Below, piece by piece: positions 26,959 to 36,479 of a stretch of 64,000 bases of DNA. The notes under the pieces are model-generated. The model was given only the letters and a program-made list of their open reading frames with translations. It was not told where the DNA came from and made no database searches. Each line of letters starts with the position of its first letter. Within the stretch, counting starts at the first letter, position 1. This DNA comes from CAWGJF01 sp963715745 (lineage in GTDB: Bacteria > Bacteroidota > Ignavibacteria > Ignavibacteriales > Ignavibacteriaceae). The translations under genes were made by a program, and so were the position numbers. The stretch is taken from the NCBI GenBank assembly GCA_963715745.1, contig OY970271.1:1984001-2048000 (forward strand), written 5' to 3'.

Positions 26959-28545
26959 TTAATTAGAAATTGTAAATTCAGGTTCCTCCGGACGCATTGA
27001 ATCATATAATCTTTTTAACTGGTTATAAGCAAATTGATTTCCACGTTGAGCCGCATAACGGTAGTACTTAACGGCATCTGGTACTGAAGGCTTAACCGTA
27101 TATCCCTGTTCGTAACAAATAGCTATCGTAACCTGAGCAAGTAGAGAGCCTTTTTCTGAAAAATCCAAAAGTTTTTGAAAATCTTTTTTAGGACCATCAT
27201 AATAAATACCATCTAATAGTTCCGCGCTTATCAGCCTGATAGTCGCTTCTGTACTTCCAATTTGTTCTGCATTTTTCCATAATAAAATTCCTTTGTCCGG
27301 GTTTTTATTTACATCTCTGCCGGTATAATAATTTAATCCGAGTTCAGTTAAAGCGGGCAAATAACCATTGTATGCAGATTCAATTAATAATTTAACTGCA
27401 TCATTTATAACAATTCTGTTATCAAACCCGATTGATGTTAACCCGTACCAAACGAATTTAGCTTCTGCATTTCCTGCTTTAGCTTCTTTCATTATTTGTG
27501 TTATAAATTCTTTTTTACCTGAAAGTCGCCAAAGTATATTTGTTGCTTTCGGAGAGTCGTTTCTGAGAGCACGGTAATAAAATGAAGCAGCTTTAATAAT
27601 ATTTTTATTATAAAAAATTCCCTCTTCGTACATCCTGCCAAGTAAGGTTTGGGCTTCAGGACTTCCGTTTTCAGCAAGATCATTTATAAGCGAAAGATTT
27701 TTTTTAGAAATGATTTCATTAATATTTTTTACGCTATCTATTTTAAGGTCAGAAACCAGGCTGTCATCCTGAGCAAGTCTGAGATCGTACACAATCATAC
27801 TATCTGTTAATGTGAAAGTAGTATCCTGGATACTATCAAAATCAATAAACATCAAACCTAAAGAAGATGGGATTTGAGTATCATCGGAATGTTCAGGCTG
27901 CTCACTAACCGCATAAGTTTTGATATTAAATAGCGAATCTACAATCTTTTTAGAAATTTTTGGTTCAAGCTCCGGCAGAACTTCTTTTGCTGATTTGAAA
28001 TCACCATCTGCTGATTTTTTTATCCAGTAATAAGCAAGATTCCAGTCGCGCTTTACAATTAAATTATCAGTGTAAAGAATTCCCAAAACATATTGTGCCT
28101 GCAGCATTCCTTCACGGGCCGCTGACCTAAAGTATTTAAAAGCAAGAAATGGATTCCATTTAATTCCAATTCCGTTAATCAGCATAATTCCAAGATTATA
28201 TTTAGCTGCGGTTAAGTTATTTTCGGCAGCTTTTTTTATCCAGTAAATTGCTTTGACTGTATCGGATGGAATTCCATCACCTAACAAGTAACGCAATCCA
28301 AGTTCGTGTTGTGCTAGTGCATCACCAGAATTTGCTTCCTGGTTCAGTTTAAATTGCTGCCAGATTTGGTAAGCTAGATCCGGTCTGTAAAAATATGGAT
28401 TGTTTCTTTGTGGTCGGTTGTTCTTAAAAGCGAGACTTTTAGTAGTATCCTGTGCATAAAAATCTGCAGAAATTATGAAGAAGCAGGCAATAACTAAAAA
28501 AAAAGGGATAAATTTATTCAAGAACTTTCTAATAAAATTTTCCAA
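26959..28545 (-). CDS. Secreted Sel1-repeat (tetratricopeptide-like) protein
   Basis: A 528-residue protein with a signal peptide (FFLVIACFFIISADFYAQ) and repeated Sel1-like motifs: DALAQHELGLRYLLGDGI, KAIYWIKKAAENNLTAAKYN, EGMLQAQYVLGILY and later GSPEAQTLLGRMYEEGI. Around ten repeats span most of the protein, forming an alpha-solenoid that probably serves protein-protein contacts in the periplasm. Its partner is unknown. The start is TTG; no ATG is available upstream of the signal peptide. Confidence 0.88.
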   Translation of the reverse strand: MENFIRKFLNKFIPFFLVIACFFIISADFYAQDTTKSLAFKNNRPQRNNPYFYRPDLAYQIWQQFKLNQEANSGDALAQHELGLRYLLGDGIPSDTVKAIYWIKKAAENNLTAAKYNLGIMLINGIGIKWNPFLAFKYFRSAAREGMLQAQYVLGILYTDNLIVKRDWNLAYYWIKKSADGDFKSAKEVLPELEPKISKKIVDSLFNIKTYAVSEQPEHSDDTQIPSSLGLMFIDFDSIQDTTFTLTDSMIVYDLRLAQDDSLVSDLKIDSVKNINEIISKKNLSLINDLAENGSPEAQTLLGRMYEEGIFYNKNIIKAASFYYRALRNDSPKATNILWRLSGKKEFITQIMKEAKAGNAEAKFVWYGLTSIGFDNRIVINDAVKLLIESAYNGYLPALTELGLNYYTGRDVNKNPDKGILLWKNAEQIGSTEATIRLISAELLDGIYYDGPKKDFQKLLDFSEKGSLLAQVTIAICYEQGYTVKPSVPDAVKYYRYAAQRGNQFAYNQLKRLYDSMRPEEPEFTISN

Positions 28546-28622
28546 ATATGGTGTGATTATTTTGCAACTTCAAGGGTATTAAACAGTTAGAAGGCTCTAT
28601 TGGTTTAAAAAGGATATTAAAA

Positions 28623-29021
28623 TCATTTATGATTTCTAAAATATTTTTTCATTGGTTTGAAATAGTGATCCTTCCAGCCTTTTTCATACATTTTACCCTG
28701 TCCGTCTGGCAATTCACTATGGATTATTGTTACCCTTGTTCCTTTTTCGGATTTTTCAAATAATACTTCAAGCTTAGAATCTCTGACTCCATCAGGAAAG
28801 TCTGAAGAACGCCAGCTTAAAACCATTCTACCATAAGGTTGAAGGGAAATGATACTGCCATGAATATATCCATTACCAGCATTATAGTGTTCACCAACAC
28901 GTGGAAAAATTTCCGTTTTAGTTCCTGTAAATGCAGAATGCTCTTTACTATCCAACCATGATGTATAAAGCTTTTTTGCTGTTACGGGGAAGATTTCAGA
29001 TACTTTTATTGATTCGCTCAT
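28623..29021 (-). CDS. SRPBCC / AHSA1-like (START-fold) protein
   Basis: A 132-residue protein of the Bet v1-like fold. AHSA1-type signatures are ITVFPVTAKKLY-like EIFPVTAKKLYTSWLDSKEH at the start, GYIHGSIISLQPYGRMVLSW and FEKSEKGTRVTIIHSELP followed by GWKDHYFKPM at the end. Members bind small hydrophobic ligands or act in polyketide or stress roles; the function here is not known. The gene faces away from pyrG; the intervening 152 bases hold the pyrG promoter. Confidence 0.88.
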   Translation of the reverse strand: MSESIKVSEIFPVTAKKLYTSWLDSKEHSAFTGTKTEIFPRVGEHYNAGNGYIHGSIISLQPYGRMVLSWRSSDFPDGVRDSKLEVLFEKSEKGTRVTIIHSELPDGQGKMYEKGWKDHYFKPMKKYFRNHK

Positions 29022-29128
29022 ATTATTCTGTTTTAGAAGCCAGAATAATAAAAATGTTAGCTATTGGCAACACTTATTCAAAAAATATTCGAAAAATTTA
29101 TTTGGGAAAAATTTTTCTTAAGATTTTT

Positions 29129-29158
29129 TTGATAAGAATAGTTCTTGCTCTATATTTG
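29129..29158 (+). promoter_or_regulatory. Bacteroidota-type promoter of pyrG
   Basis: TTG at 29129-29131, a 19-base spacer, and TATATTTG at 29151-29158, a full match to TAnnTTTG. The expected transcript start lies a few bases downstream, leaving a leader of only about 10 bases before the ATG at 29174. This supports the chosen start. Confidence 0.7.
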
Positions 29159-29173
29159 GAAACAAAAAAATTT

Positions 29174-30805
29174 ATGGCGCGCAGACGAAAAGTTAAGTTT
29201 ATTTTCATTACCGGTGGTGTTGTTTCCTCTTTAGGTAAAGGAATAACTGCCTCTTCTCTTGGTTTGCTTCTAAAACAGCGCGGATTCCGAGTAACCATCC
29301 AGAAATTTGATCCTTATATTAATGTTGATCCCGGAACAATGAGCCCGTTCCAGCACGGTGAAGTGTATGTTACCGATGATGGTGCGGAAACGGATCTTGA
29401 TCTTGGTCATTATGAGAGATTCCTTGATGAAAGTATGACCAAGGCAAATAATACAACAACTGGTCAGGTTTATCACGAAGTAATCACAAAAGAGAGAAGG
29501 GGAGATTATCTTGGGGCAACCGTTCAGGTAATTCCACATATTACTGATGAAATAAAGGAACGATTGGTTCGGCTAAGTGAGTTAGGTGAATATGATATAA
29601 TTTTAACAGAAATAGGTGGTACTGTTGGTGATATTGAAAGCCTTCCATTTATTGAAGCAATGAGACAGTTGATGATGGAATTCGGCAGAGCGAATACGAT
29701 GAGTATACATGTTACTCTGGTTCCTTATATCAGTTCTGCGGGTGAAGTAAAAACAAAGCCAACACAACACAGTGTTAAAAATCTTCTTGAACTTGGAATT
29801 CAACCGGATATTCTGATTTGCAGATCTGAGAAAAAGCTTCCGAAAGATATTCGTGAAAAAATTGCTCTTTTCTGTAATGTCAGCACCTCTTCGGTTATTT
29901 CTGCTTACGATTGTTCATCTATTTATGAAGTGCCTTTGGTTCTGTATAAAGAAAAATTTGATTCAATTGTATTAAAACGACTTCACATTACAGAAAGAAA
30001 AATTAAACTAGATGAATGGACTAATTTTGTAGATGGAGTTAAAAATCCTGCAAAGACAGTCGAGATAGGTGTTTGCGGAAAATATATTTTACACCTTGAT
30101 GCCTATAAAAGCATAATGGAATCATTTGTTCATGCTGGAGCTGAAAATAATGTTAAAGTAGTTGTCCGACCAATTAATGCTGAAGATTGTGAAACAAATG
30201 AGTTTGAAAATCTATTGAAGGGTGTTTCCGGACTTCTTGTACCCGGTGGATTTGGTGAACGTGGAATTGAAGGGAAAATAAAAGCCATTCGGTATGCAAG
30301 AGAAAATAATATCCCATTTTTCGGAATTTGTCTTGGACTTCAATGTGCTGTTATTGAGTTTGCTCGGAATGTTTGCGGAATAAGAAATGCAAATAGTTCT
30401 GAATTCAAGAAAACAAAATATAGTGTTATTGATTTAATGCCTGATCAGAAAAATATAAAAGATATGGGTGCAACTATGAGGCTTGGTGCATACCCATGTG
30501 TAATCCAGGATAATACAAAAGCTATGGAAGCTTACGGTAATACTAATATTTCTGAACGCCATCGGCACAGGTATGAAGTAAATAATAAATTTAGAAGAAA
30601 TCTTACTGATAAAGGAATGATTTTAAGCGGGCTTTCGCCGAACCGTGAACTTGTTGAAATGATTGAGCTCCCGGATCACAATTGGTTTGTTGCCTGTCAA
30701 TTTCATCCTGAATTAAAATCACGCGCAATAAAAGCTCATCCATTATTTCGTGAGTTTGTAAAAGCTGCATTAAAATATTCTGAAAGCAAACCTGAATCTG
30801 ATTAA
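29174..30805 (+). CDS. pyrG: CTP synthase
   Basis: A 543-residue enzyme that aminates UTP to CTP using glutamine. The N-terminal synthetase domain starts with KFIFITGGVVSSLGKGITAS, followed by IQKFDPYINVDPGTMSPF and EVYVTDDGAETDLDLGHYER. The C-terminal class I amidotransferase domain has the nucleophile Cys in FFGICLGLQCAVIEFARN and the His-Glu in CQFHPELKS. An open frame extends upstream to 28931, but the ATG at 29174 gives the family's exact start, and the promoter lies inside that upstream extension. Intact. Confidence 0.98.
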   Translation: MARRRKVKFIFITGGVVSSLGKGITASSLGLLLKQRGFRVTIQKFDPYINVDPGTMSPFQHGEVYVTDDGAETDLDLGHYERFLDESMTKANNTTTGQVYHEVITKERRGDYLGATVQVIPHITDEIKERLVRLSELGEYDIILTEIGGTVGDIESLPFIEAMRQLMMEFGRANTMSIHVTLVPYISSAGEVKTKPTQHSVKNLLELGIQPDILICRSEKKLPKDIREKIALFCNVSTSSVISAYDCSSIYEVPLVLYKEKFDSIVLKRLHITERKIKLDEWTNFVDGVKNPAKTVEIGVCGKYILHLDAYKSIMESFVHAGAENNVKVVVRPINAEDCETNEFENLLKGVSGLLVPGGFGERGIEGKIKAIRYARENNIPFFGICLGLQCAVIEFARNVCGIRNANSSEFKKTKYSVIDLMPDQKNIKDMGATMRLGAYPCVIQDNTKAMEAYGNTNISERHRHRYEVNNKFRRNLTDKGMILSGLSPNRELVEMIELPDHNWFVACQFHPELKSRAIKAHPLFREFVKAALKYSESKPESD

Positions 30806-30847
30806 ATTCAGATTAAAAACAAACTCCGGTTTTTTCTGTGAAATGAA

Positions 30848-32374
30848 ATGATAAAAAAAATATTTTCCTCTCTTCAAAGTTTCAACCTGATTTTAATTCT
30901 ATTTACTTTTTTAATATTCCTTTCTCAAAATGTTCCGGCACAGGTTAAATTTCAAAAACAAATTAAAAACGGACTCAATTATCTATACAATTTTAATCTC
31001 GAAAAAGCAGAAGAAGTTTTTAGTAAAATAAAAACAAAAAATCAGGATCATCCTGCTGGTTATCATTACGAATCAATTATTAATTTATGGCATTTTCTTG
31101 ACCAGAAAAAAGATTCGGATAAAACAGAATTTCTTAATTTATCAGATTCAGTAATATTAAAATCAAAAGACATTCTTGATGAAGATGATCAAAACCCGTT
31201 TGTTTATTTTCTATTGGGAATGACATATTCATACCGTGCAATGATCTACGCAAGGGATGTTGAATATTTAAATGTCTTATGGTCAACTAAAGAATCCTAT
31301 AAATATTTGAACAAAGCATTGGAGATTGACAGCACCTACTATGATGCATATTTGGGTTTAGGTCTGTATAACTTTGCAGTTTCACAAACTCCGCCTGCTT
31401 GGAAATGGGCTTTGGAGTTAACTGATATTACTGGTGATAAAAAACTTGGTGTTGAATATTTAAAATTGGCAGCTGATAAAGGAAATCTTGCAACAATTGA
31501 AGCCAAATTTTACCTATCACAGGTTTTATCGGAATTTCTGATGGAATATAGTTCTTCAGAAAAATATCTTTCATCATTAATCTTCAATTATCCGAATAAC
31601 ATATTGTTCCGTTACGGTATGGCATTACTATATATTAGAGAGACTAAGCTTTCTAATGCTGAAAAATATTTAAGAGCAATTATTAAAAACAGTGACACGA
31701 CATTTGTTCAAATTAAAACATTTGCAAACTATCAATTAGGAAATATCTTTTTTATCAGGAATGATTTTGATTCTGCAAAGACATTTTTCAATCTTTTTCT
31801 TGAAAATACAATTGACGAACACTTCAGGGGTTATGCAGCTATGAAACTTGCATATTGTTATGAGTTTATGAATCTGTCGGATAGTGCTGCTGTATATTTT
31901 AAAAAAACTGATATGGGTAATGAAGATATTGATGAAGATGTTTACGCCGCTGAAATGGGTGCGAGATATCAGGAAGAACCACCTGATAGCCTGGATTTAA
32001 AGTTAATAAAAATTCAGAATTACATTGATGCTGGTTTGTATAAGAATGCAATTGATTCCTCTTTAAAAGTGATTAAAAGAAATATCAATGATTCCTTGAA
32101 AGCTCAGTTGTATTTAATGCTTTGCGACGGATATTATAAAATCAAAAAATACTCTCTCTCACTTGATTATGCTATTTCAGTAATAAATAATGATTATGCT
32201 GAAGAATGGATGAAAGCTTTTGCCTGCTACTATGCCGCAAGGGCAAGCAAAGTAATGAAAAATATAATTGACGCAGAGCTTTTTATTAATTATGCAAATA
32301 ATTACAAAGATTTTTATTTTGAAAATAGGCTTCGGAACTCGTTGCATGCACTTTTATACAGCATTCATAAATAG
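30848..32374 (+). CDS. Secreted tetratricopeptide-repeat protein
   Basis: A 508-residue protein with an N-terminal signal sequence (NLILILFTFLIFLSQNVPAQ). It has TPR-type helical repeats across its length, e.g. GLNYLYNFNLEKAEEVFSKI, NKALEIDSTYYDAYLGLGLY, and ANYQLGNIFFIRNDFDSAKT. It probably forms a scaffold in the periplasm. No catalytic domain is visible. It stands between pyrG and purN, 42 bases after pyrG; the reason for that placement is not clear. Confidence 0.85.
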   Translation: MIKKIFSSLQSFNLILILFTFLIFLSQNVPAQVKFQKQIKNGLNYLYNFNLEKAEEVFSKIKTKNQDHPAGYHYESIINLWHFLDQKKDSDKTEFLNLSDSVILKSKDILDEDDQNPFVYFLLGMTYSYRAMIYARDVEYLNVLWSTKESYKYLNKALEIDSTYYDAYLGLGLYNFAVSQTPPAWKWALELTDITGDKKLGVEYLKLAADKGNLATIEAKFYLSQVLSEFLMEYSSSEKYLSSLIFNYPNNILFRYGMALLYIRETKLSNAEKYLRAIIKNSDTTFVQIKTFANYQLGNIFFIRNDFDSAKTFFNLFLENTIDEHFRGYAAMKLAYCYEFMNLSDSAAVYFKKTDMGNEDIDEDVYAAEMGARYQEEPPDSLDLKLIKIQNYIDAGLYKNAIDSSLKVIKRNINDSLKAQLYLMLCDGYYKIKKYSLSLDYAISVINNDYAEEWMKAFACYYAARASKVMKNIIDAELFINYANNYKDFYFENRLRNSLHALLYSIHK

Positions 32375-32434
32375 TGAAAATAAAATACTTTAAACCACTC
32401 ATCTTATTGATTATTTTTTATTGATTAAGTAGCT

Positions 32435-33064
32435 TTGAACGATTATTTAAAGTTAAATGTGTTAAGAATTGCTGTCTTTGTCTCAGGCCGGGGTTCTAAT
32501 CTTAAAGCAATACTTGATTCACCTTTTCTAAAAAGTAAAATTCAGGTAGTTGCGGTTTTTAGCGATAAAGAAAGTTGCCCTGCATTTGAGATTGCGAGAG
32601 AACATTCTATCAATACTTACAACGTCGGAAAAAAAGAAAATTTTATTAAGAATGATGAACTAAAAAATTTTCTTAAGAAATTAAATCCTGATTTGGTAGT
32701 TCTGGCTGGTTATCTGAAACTTATTCCTTCCGATGTTGTTAATTTTTATAATAATAAAATTATAAATATTCATCCGGCATTATTACCTGCTTTCGGCGGC
32801 GATGGAATGTACGGAATGAATGTTCACCGGGCAGTTTTTAATTCTTCTGCAAAAGTTTCCGGCGCTACTGTTCATTTTGTAAATGAAATTTATGATTCAG
32901 GAAAAATAATTGCCCAGAAATGTATTGATATTTCAAAAGCAAAATCACCTGAAGAAATTGCTGAAGCTGTTTTAAAGATAGAACATATAATATTGCCGGA
33001 AATAATTCTGGCGTTTGCTGAAAATAGAATTATATTTGTTGATAACAGAGTGGTTGTAAATTAA
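32435..33064 (+). CDS. purN: Phosphoribosylglycinamide formyltransferase
   Basis: A 209-residue enzyme that transfers a formyl group from 10-formyl-THF to GAR in purine synthesis. The family start RIAVFVSGRGSNLKAI, the LVVLAGYLKLIP segment, the catalytic Asn-x-His motif in IINIHPALLPAF and VSGATVHFVNEIYDSG are all present. The frame opens with TTG at 32435; a GTG at 32459 (directly before LRIAVF) is an alternative start closer to the family's N-terminus. Followed 30 bases later by purH, its functional partner. Confidence 0.95.
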   Translation: MNDYLKLNVLRIAVFVSGRGSNLKAILDSPFLKSKIQVVAVFSDKESCPAFEIAREHSINTYNVGKKENFIKNDELKNFLKKLNPDLVVLAGYLKLIPSDVVNFYNNKIINIHPALLPAFGGDGMYGMNVHRAVFNSSAKVSGATVHFVNEIYDSGKIIAQKCIDISKAKSPEEIAEAVLKIEHIILPEIILAFAENRIIFVDNRVVVN

Positions 33065-33094
33065 TTTTGTCAATTCTTCAGTTTAGGTAACTCA

Positions 33095-34612
33095 TTGAAT
33101 AAGATAGCTCTGATCAGTGTTTCTGATAAACAAAACATTGAAAAACTCGCTTCCGAATTATCGAAAAAAGATTATACAATTCTTGCAACCGGAAACACCG
33201 CTAAAAAGCTTTCCGGCTTAGGAATTCAGGTTAAAGAGGTAAGTGATTTTACCGGTTTCCCGGAAATTTTTTCCGGTAGAGTAAAAACCCTGCATCCGAA
33301 AATTAGTGGTGGAATTCTAATGCGGAGAGATAACCCTGGTGATCAACAGCAAGCTGAAGCAAATGATGTTTTACCTATTGATGTGGTTTGTATAAATCTT
33401 TATCCATTTAAAAAAGTTACCGAAAATCCTGATGTTGAAATTGATACTGCAATTGAAAACATAGATATTGGCGGACCAACATTAATCAGAGCAGCTGCAA
33501 AAAATCATAAATTTGTTTCGGTGCTTACTGATCCAAATCAGTATGATGAGTTTATTGGTGAATTGAATAATAATGAAGTAAGTCTTGAGCTTCGCAAAAA
33601 GTTAGCTTTTGAAGCTTTTGCGCATACAGCAGATTATGATACCTATATTTCAAATTTTTTGGAAAGAAGATTTCATCCGGAAAATAAGGGAATCAGAATT
33701 AGCTATCCGCTTTCACATTCGCTCAGATATGGAGAAAATCCTCATCAAAAAGCTGAAATATATGGTGATTTTTTTAACTATTTTGAAGTGCTTCATGGAA
33801 AAGAATTATCTTACAATAATATACTGGATTTAATTTCGGCTGTTGAATTAGTTGAAGATTTAGGTGAAAATAGTTGTTCAATAATTAAACATCAAAATCC
33901 TGCCGGAGCAGCAACTTCAGACAGTCCAGTTGAAGCTTACAAACAGGCATTAAAGTGTGATCCTGTATCTGCCTTTGGAGGTATTGTTGCATTTACTTCC
34001 GGCATAAATGTTGATTTAGCAAACTTATTAAACGAATTGTTCCTTGAAGTTATTTCTGCTCCTGACTACACGGATGAAGCGATTCAGGTTCTTCAAAAAA
34101 AGAAAAACCGAAGACTGGTTAAGCAGCTAAAACCGGTTTTAATTTCAGGATCAAACTTCAAAACAATTCCTGGTGGAGTTATAAGACAAGATTCAGATTC
34201 AGTTGATCTGATTGAAGATCAGTTGAAAGTGGTTACAGATATAAAGCCATCCGAAAAAGAAATTCAGGATTTACGTTTTGCATGGAAGGTTGCCAAGCAT
34301 ACTAAATCTAATTCAATAATTTTTGTAAAAGATAAAACCACGGTTGGAGTCGGAGCCGGGCAGATGTCGAGATTAGATTCAGTTAAAATTGCTGTGATGA
34401 AAGCTGCTGAACATGGACTTGATTTAAAAAATTCAGTTGGTGCTTCAGATGCATTCTTTCCTTTCCCCGATGCGATGCTTGAAATGGTAAAAGCTGGTGC
34501 AACTTCAATTATCCAGCCGGGTGGTTCAGTCCGGGATGAAGAAGTTATTTCTGCTGCAAATGAAAAAAAAATCTCAATGGTATTTACCGGAATAAGGCAC
34601 TTTAAACATTAA
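33095..34612 (+). CDS. purH: Bifunctional AICAR formyltransferase / IMP cyclohydrolase
   Basis: A 505-residue enzyme for the last two steps of IMP synthesis. The N-terminal MGS-like cyclohydrolase domain (about 1-190) shows IALISVSDKQNIEKLASEL, GRVKTLHPKISGGIL and IDIGGPTLIRAAAKN. The C-terminal formyltransferase domain shows LRYGENPHQKAEIYG, IIKHQNPAGAATSDS, DPVSAFGGIVAF and GVGAGQMSRLDSVKIA. The start is TTG, and no ATG lies nearby. It is 9 bases from mreB, so purine genes and the shape operon may share a transcript. Confidence 0.97.
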   Translation: MNKIALISVSDKQNIEKLASELSKKDYTILATGNTAKKLSGLGIQVKEVSDFTGFPEIFSGRVKTLHPKISGGILMRRDNPGDQQQAEANDVLPIDVVCINLYPFKKVTENPDVEIDTAIENIDIGGPTLIRAAAKNHKFVSVLTDPNQYDEFIGELNNNEVSLELRKKLAFEAFAHTADYDTYISNFLERRFHPENKGIRISYPLSHSLRYGENPHQKAEIYGDFFNYFEVLHGKELSYNNILDLISAVELVEDLGENSCSIIKHQNPAGAATSDSPVEAYKQALKCDPVSAFGGIVAFTSGINVDLANLLNELFLEVISAPDYTDEAIQVLQKKKNRRLVKQLKPVLISGSNFKTIPGGVIRQDSDSVDLIEDQLKVVTDIKPSEKEIQDLRFAWKVAKHTKSNSIIFVKDKTTVGVGAGQMSRLDSVKIAVMKAAEHGLDLKNSVGASDAFFPFPDAMLEMVKAGATSIIQPGGSVRDEEVISAANEKKISMVFTGIRHFKH

Positions 34613-34620
34613 GAGGAATT

Positions 34621-35646
34621 ATGGGTCTATTTGATTTTCTATCTGCTGACATTGCGATTGATCTTGGAACAGCTAATACATTAATCTATGTAAAAGGAAA
34701 AGGAATTGTTCTGAACGAACCTTCCATTGTTGCATTCGATAAAAGTTCAAAAAGAATAATTGCACTAGGTAACCGTGCAAAGGAAATGCAGGGAAGGGAA
34801 CACAAGGAAATAAAAGTAACAAGACCGATGCGTGATGGTGTGATTGCTGATTTTGAAATTGCTGAAGGAATGATTCGTGCATTCATTAAAAAAGTAAGAG
34901 CAGGTGCAATAAGCAGCAGAAGAATAGTTGTTGCAGTTCCAAGTGGTGTTACTGAAGTTGAAAAAAGAGCGGTGAGAGACAGTGCAGAGCATGCAGGTGC
35001 AAAAGAAGTTCATTTGATTGCAGAACCTATGGCTGCAGCGATTGGAATCGGAATTGATGTCTCAGCACCAGTTGGAAATATGATTATTGATATCGGCGGT
35101 GGTACAACTGAAATTGCTGTAATTGCTTTATCAGGAATTGTAAATGAAGAGTCTATCAGGATTGCCGGCGATGAAATGAACTATGCCATTATGCAGTTCT
35201 TCAAAAGAAATCACAACATACTTATTGGTGAAAGAACTGCTGAAGCAATAAAATGTGAAGTTGGCTCTGCTGTTCCATTAAAAGAAGAAATTACAATACA
35301 GGTTAAAGGAAGAGATCTTGTTGGTGGAATCCCAAAAACAACCGAAGTCAGTTCTGTTGAAATCAGGGAAGCATTAAATGAATCTATTGTTCAGATAGTT
35401 GATGCAGTACGTCAGACTCTTGAGCGAACACCACCTGAACTTTCTGCAGATATTCTCGATCGTGGTGTTATGCTTAGCGGCGGCGGTGCTTTATTGAAGG
35501 GATTGGATGAAAGAATTAGAATGGAAACAAATCTTCCTGTACACGTTGCTGAAGATCCATTAACTGCTGTTGTTCGTGGAACAGGAAAAGTAATTGAAGA
35601 TCTTAATGAATATTCAAAAGTACTTATTCGTAACAGAAGATATTGA
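34621..35646 (+). CDS. mreB: Rod shape-determining protein MreB
   Basis: A 341-residue bacterial actin that directs lateral wall synthesis at the inner face of the membrane. Phosphate-1 motif ADIAIDLGTANTLIYVKG, phosphate-2 motif NMIIDIGGGTTEIAVIAL and the adenosine motif VMLSGGGALLKGLDERI are present. The N-terminus (MGLFDFL) resembles the membrane-binding amphipathic type. A GAGG ribosome binding site precedes the ATG. First gene of the mreB-mreC-mreD/PBP2-rodA operon; indicates a rod-shaped cell. Confidence 0.98.
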   Translation: MGLFDFLSADIAIDLGTANTLIYVKGKGIVLNEPSIVAFDKSSKRIIALGNRAKEMQGREHKEIKVTRPMRDGVIADFEIAEGMIRAFIKKVRAGAISSRRIVVAVPSGVTEVEKRAVRDSAEHAGAKEVHLIAEPMAAAIGIGIDVSAPVGNMIIDIGGGTTEIAVIALSGIVNEESIRIAGDEMNYAIMQFFKRNHNILIGERTAEAIKCEVGSAVPLKEEITIQVKGRDLVGGIPKTTEVSSVEIREALNESIVQIVDAVRQTLERTPPELSADILDRGVMLSGGGALLKGLDERIRMETNLPVHVAEDPLTAVVRGTGKVIEDLNEYSKVLIRNRRY

Positions 35647-36476
35647 TGATAAAATTTTTTAATGAACTCTGGAAAAATTTTAAAGAATATATTGTCCTCA
35701 TTGTTTTAGTAATCGCCAGCCTTATAATCCTATCTCAAAACAGAAATCCACAGGTGCAAAAATTTCGGGCAGTTGCATTTGGAACTTTTGCAGCAGTAAC
35801 TTCAGTTGTAACAGATCTTTTCAATACACAGGGAATAAAACAACAAAATGAAGAGCTTAGAAGAATAAATGCTGATCTGATGCTAAAGATAAGTCTGCTT
35901 CGCGAATACGGAATTGAAAATAGTGAATTAAAACAACTTTTAGAATTCAAAGATTCAGTTAAACTTCCTTTAATTCCGGCAAGCGTGGTTTCAAAATCAT
36001 TATCTGTCACACAAAATACGTTAACCTTAAATGTAGGAACAAGAGATAGTGTTCAGCTTGGTATGCCCGTTATAAATTTTGCCGGATTGATTGGGGTAGT
36101 ATTAAGTACATCTGAAGACTTCTCAATTGTCAGAACTTTAAGAAATGTTGATCTGAAGATTGCAGTTAAAAATGAACGCAACAGGGTAAATGGAATTATG
36201 AAATGGGACGGTGAAAAGTTGTACATGAATGATGTATCAAAATCATTTGATTTTGAAATTGGCGACAGGATTGTTACTTCTGAATTCAGTTCTATTATTG
36301 CAATTCCAATTCCGGTTGGCATTGTTGAAAAAGTTAATGACACTGAAACAGGAGTTTTTAACCAGGTTATTATTAAACCTTTTGCAGATATTTTAAAAAC
36401 TGAAAATCTATTTGTGCTCGGTTTGGTTCAAAGTAAACAGAAAGAAAATCTGGAATTAAATTTTTTTAATCGTTAG
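35643..36476 (+). CDS. mreC: Rod shape-determining protein MreC
   Basis: A 277-residue bitopic protein of the elongasome. There is one membrane helix (about 17-31, YIVLIVLVIASLIIL), then a coiled-coil region (about 60-100, QQNEELRRINADLMLKISLL), and the two beta-barrel domains with VLSTSEDFSIVRTLRNVDLK and GDRIVTSEFSSIIAIPIPVG. The start overlaps the mreB stop by 4 bases (ATGA-type), so translation is coupled. Confidence 0.96.
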   Translation: MMIKFFNELWKNFKEYIVLIVLVIASLIILSQNRNPQVQKFRAVAFGTFAAVTSVVTDLFNTQGIKQQNEELRRINADLMLKISLLREYGIENSELKQLLEFKDSVKLPLIPASVVSKSLSVTQNTLTLNVGTRDSVQLGMPVINFAGLIGVVLSTSEDFSIVRTLRNVDLKIAVKNERNRVNGIMKWDGEKLYMNDVSKSFDFEIGDRIVTSEFSSIIAIPIPVGIVEKVNDTETGVFNQVIIKPFADILKTENLFVLGLVQSKQKENLELNFFNR

Positions 36477-36479
36477 CCA

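Noticed and set aside
28931..29173. 81-codon N-terminal extension of pyrG
   Set aside because: The extension overlaps the divergent AHSA1-like gene and the promoter; the ATG at 29174 gives the normal CTP synthase start.
30795..30814. AATCTG ... CAGATT hairpin at the pyrG stop
   Set aside because: A 6-bp AT-rich stem followed by AAAAAC, not by a T-run, so it is not a plausible terminator for pyrG.
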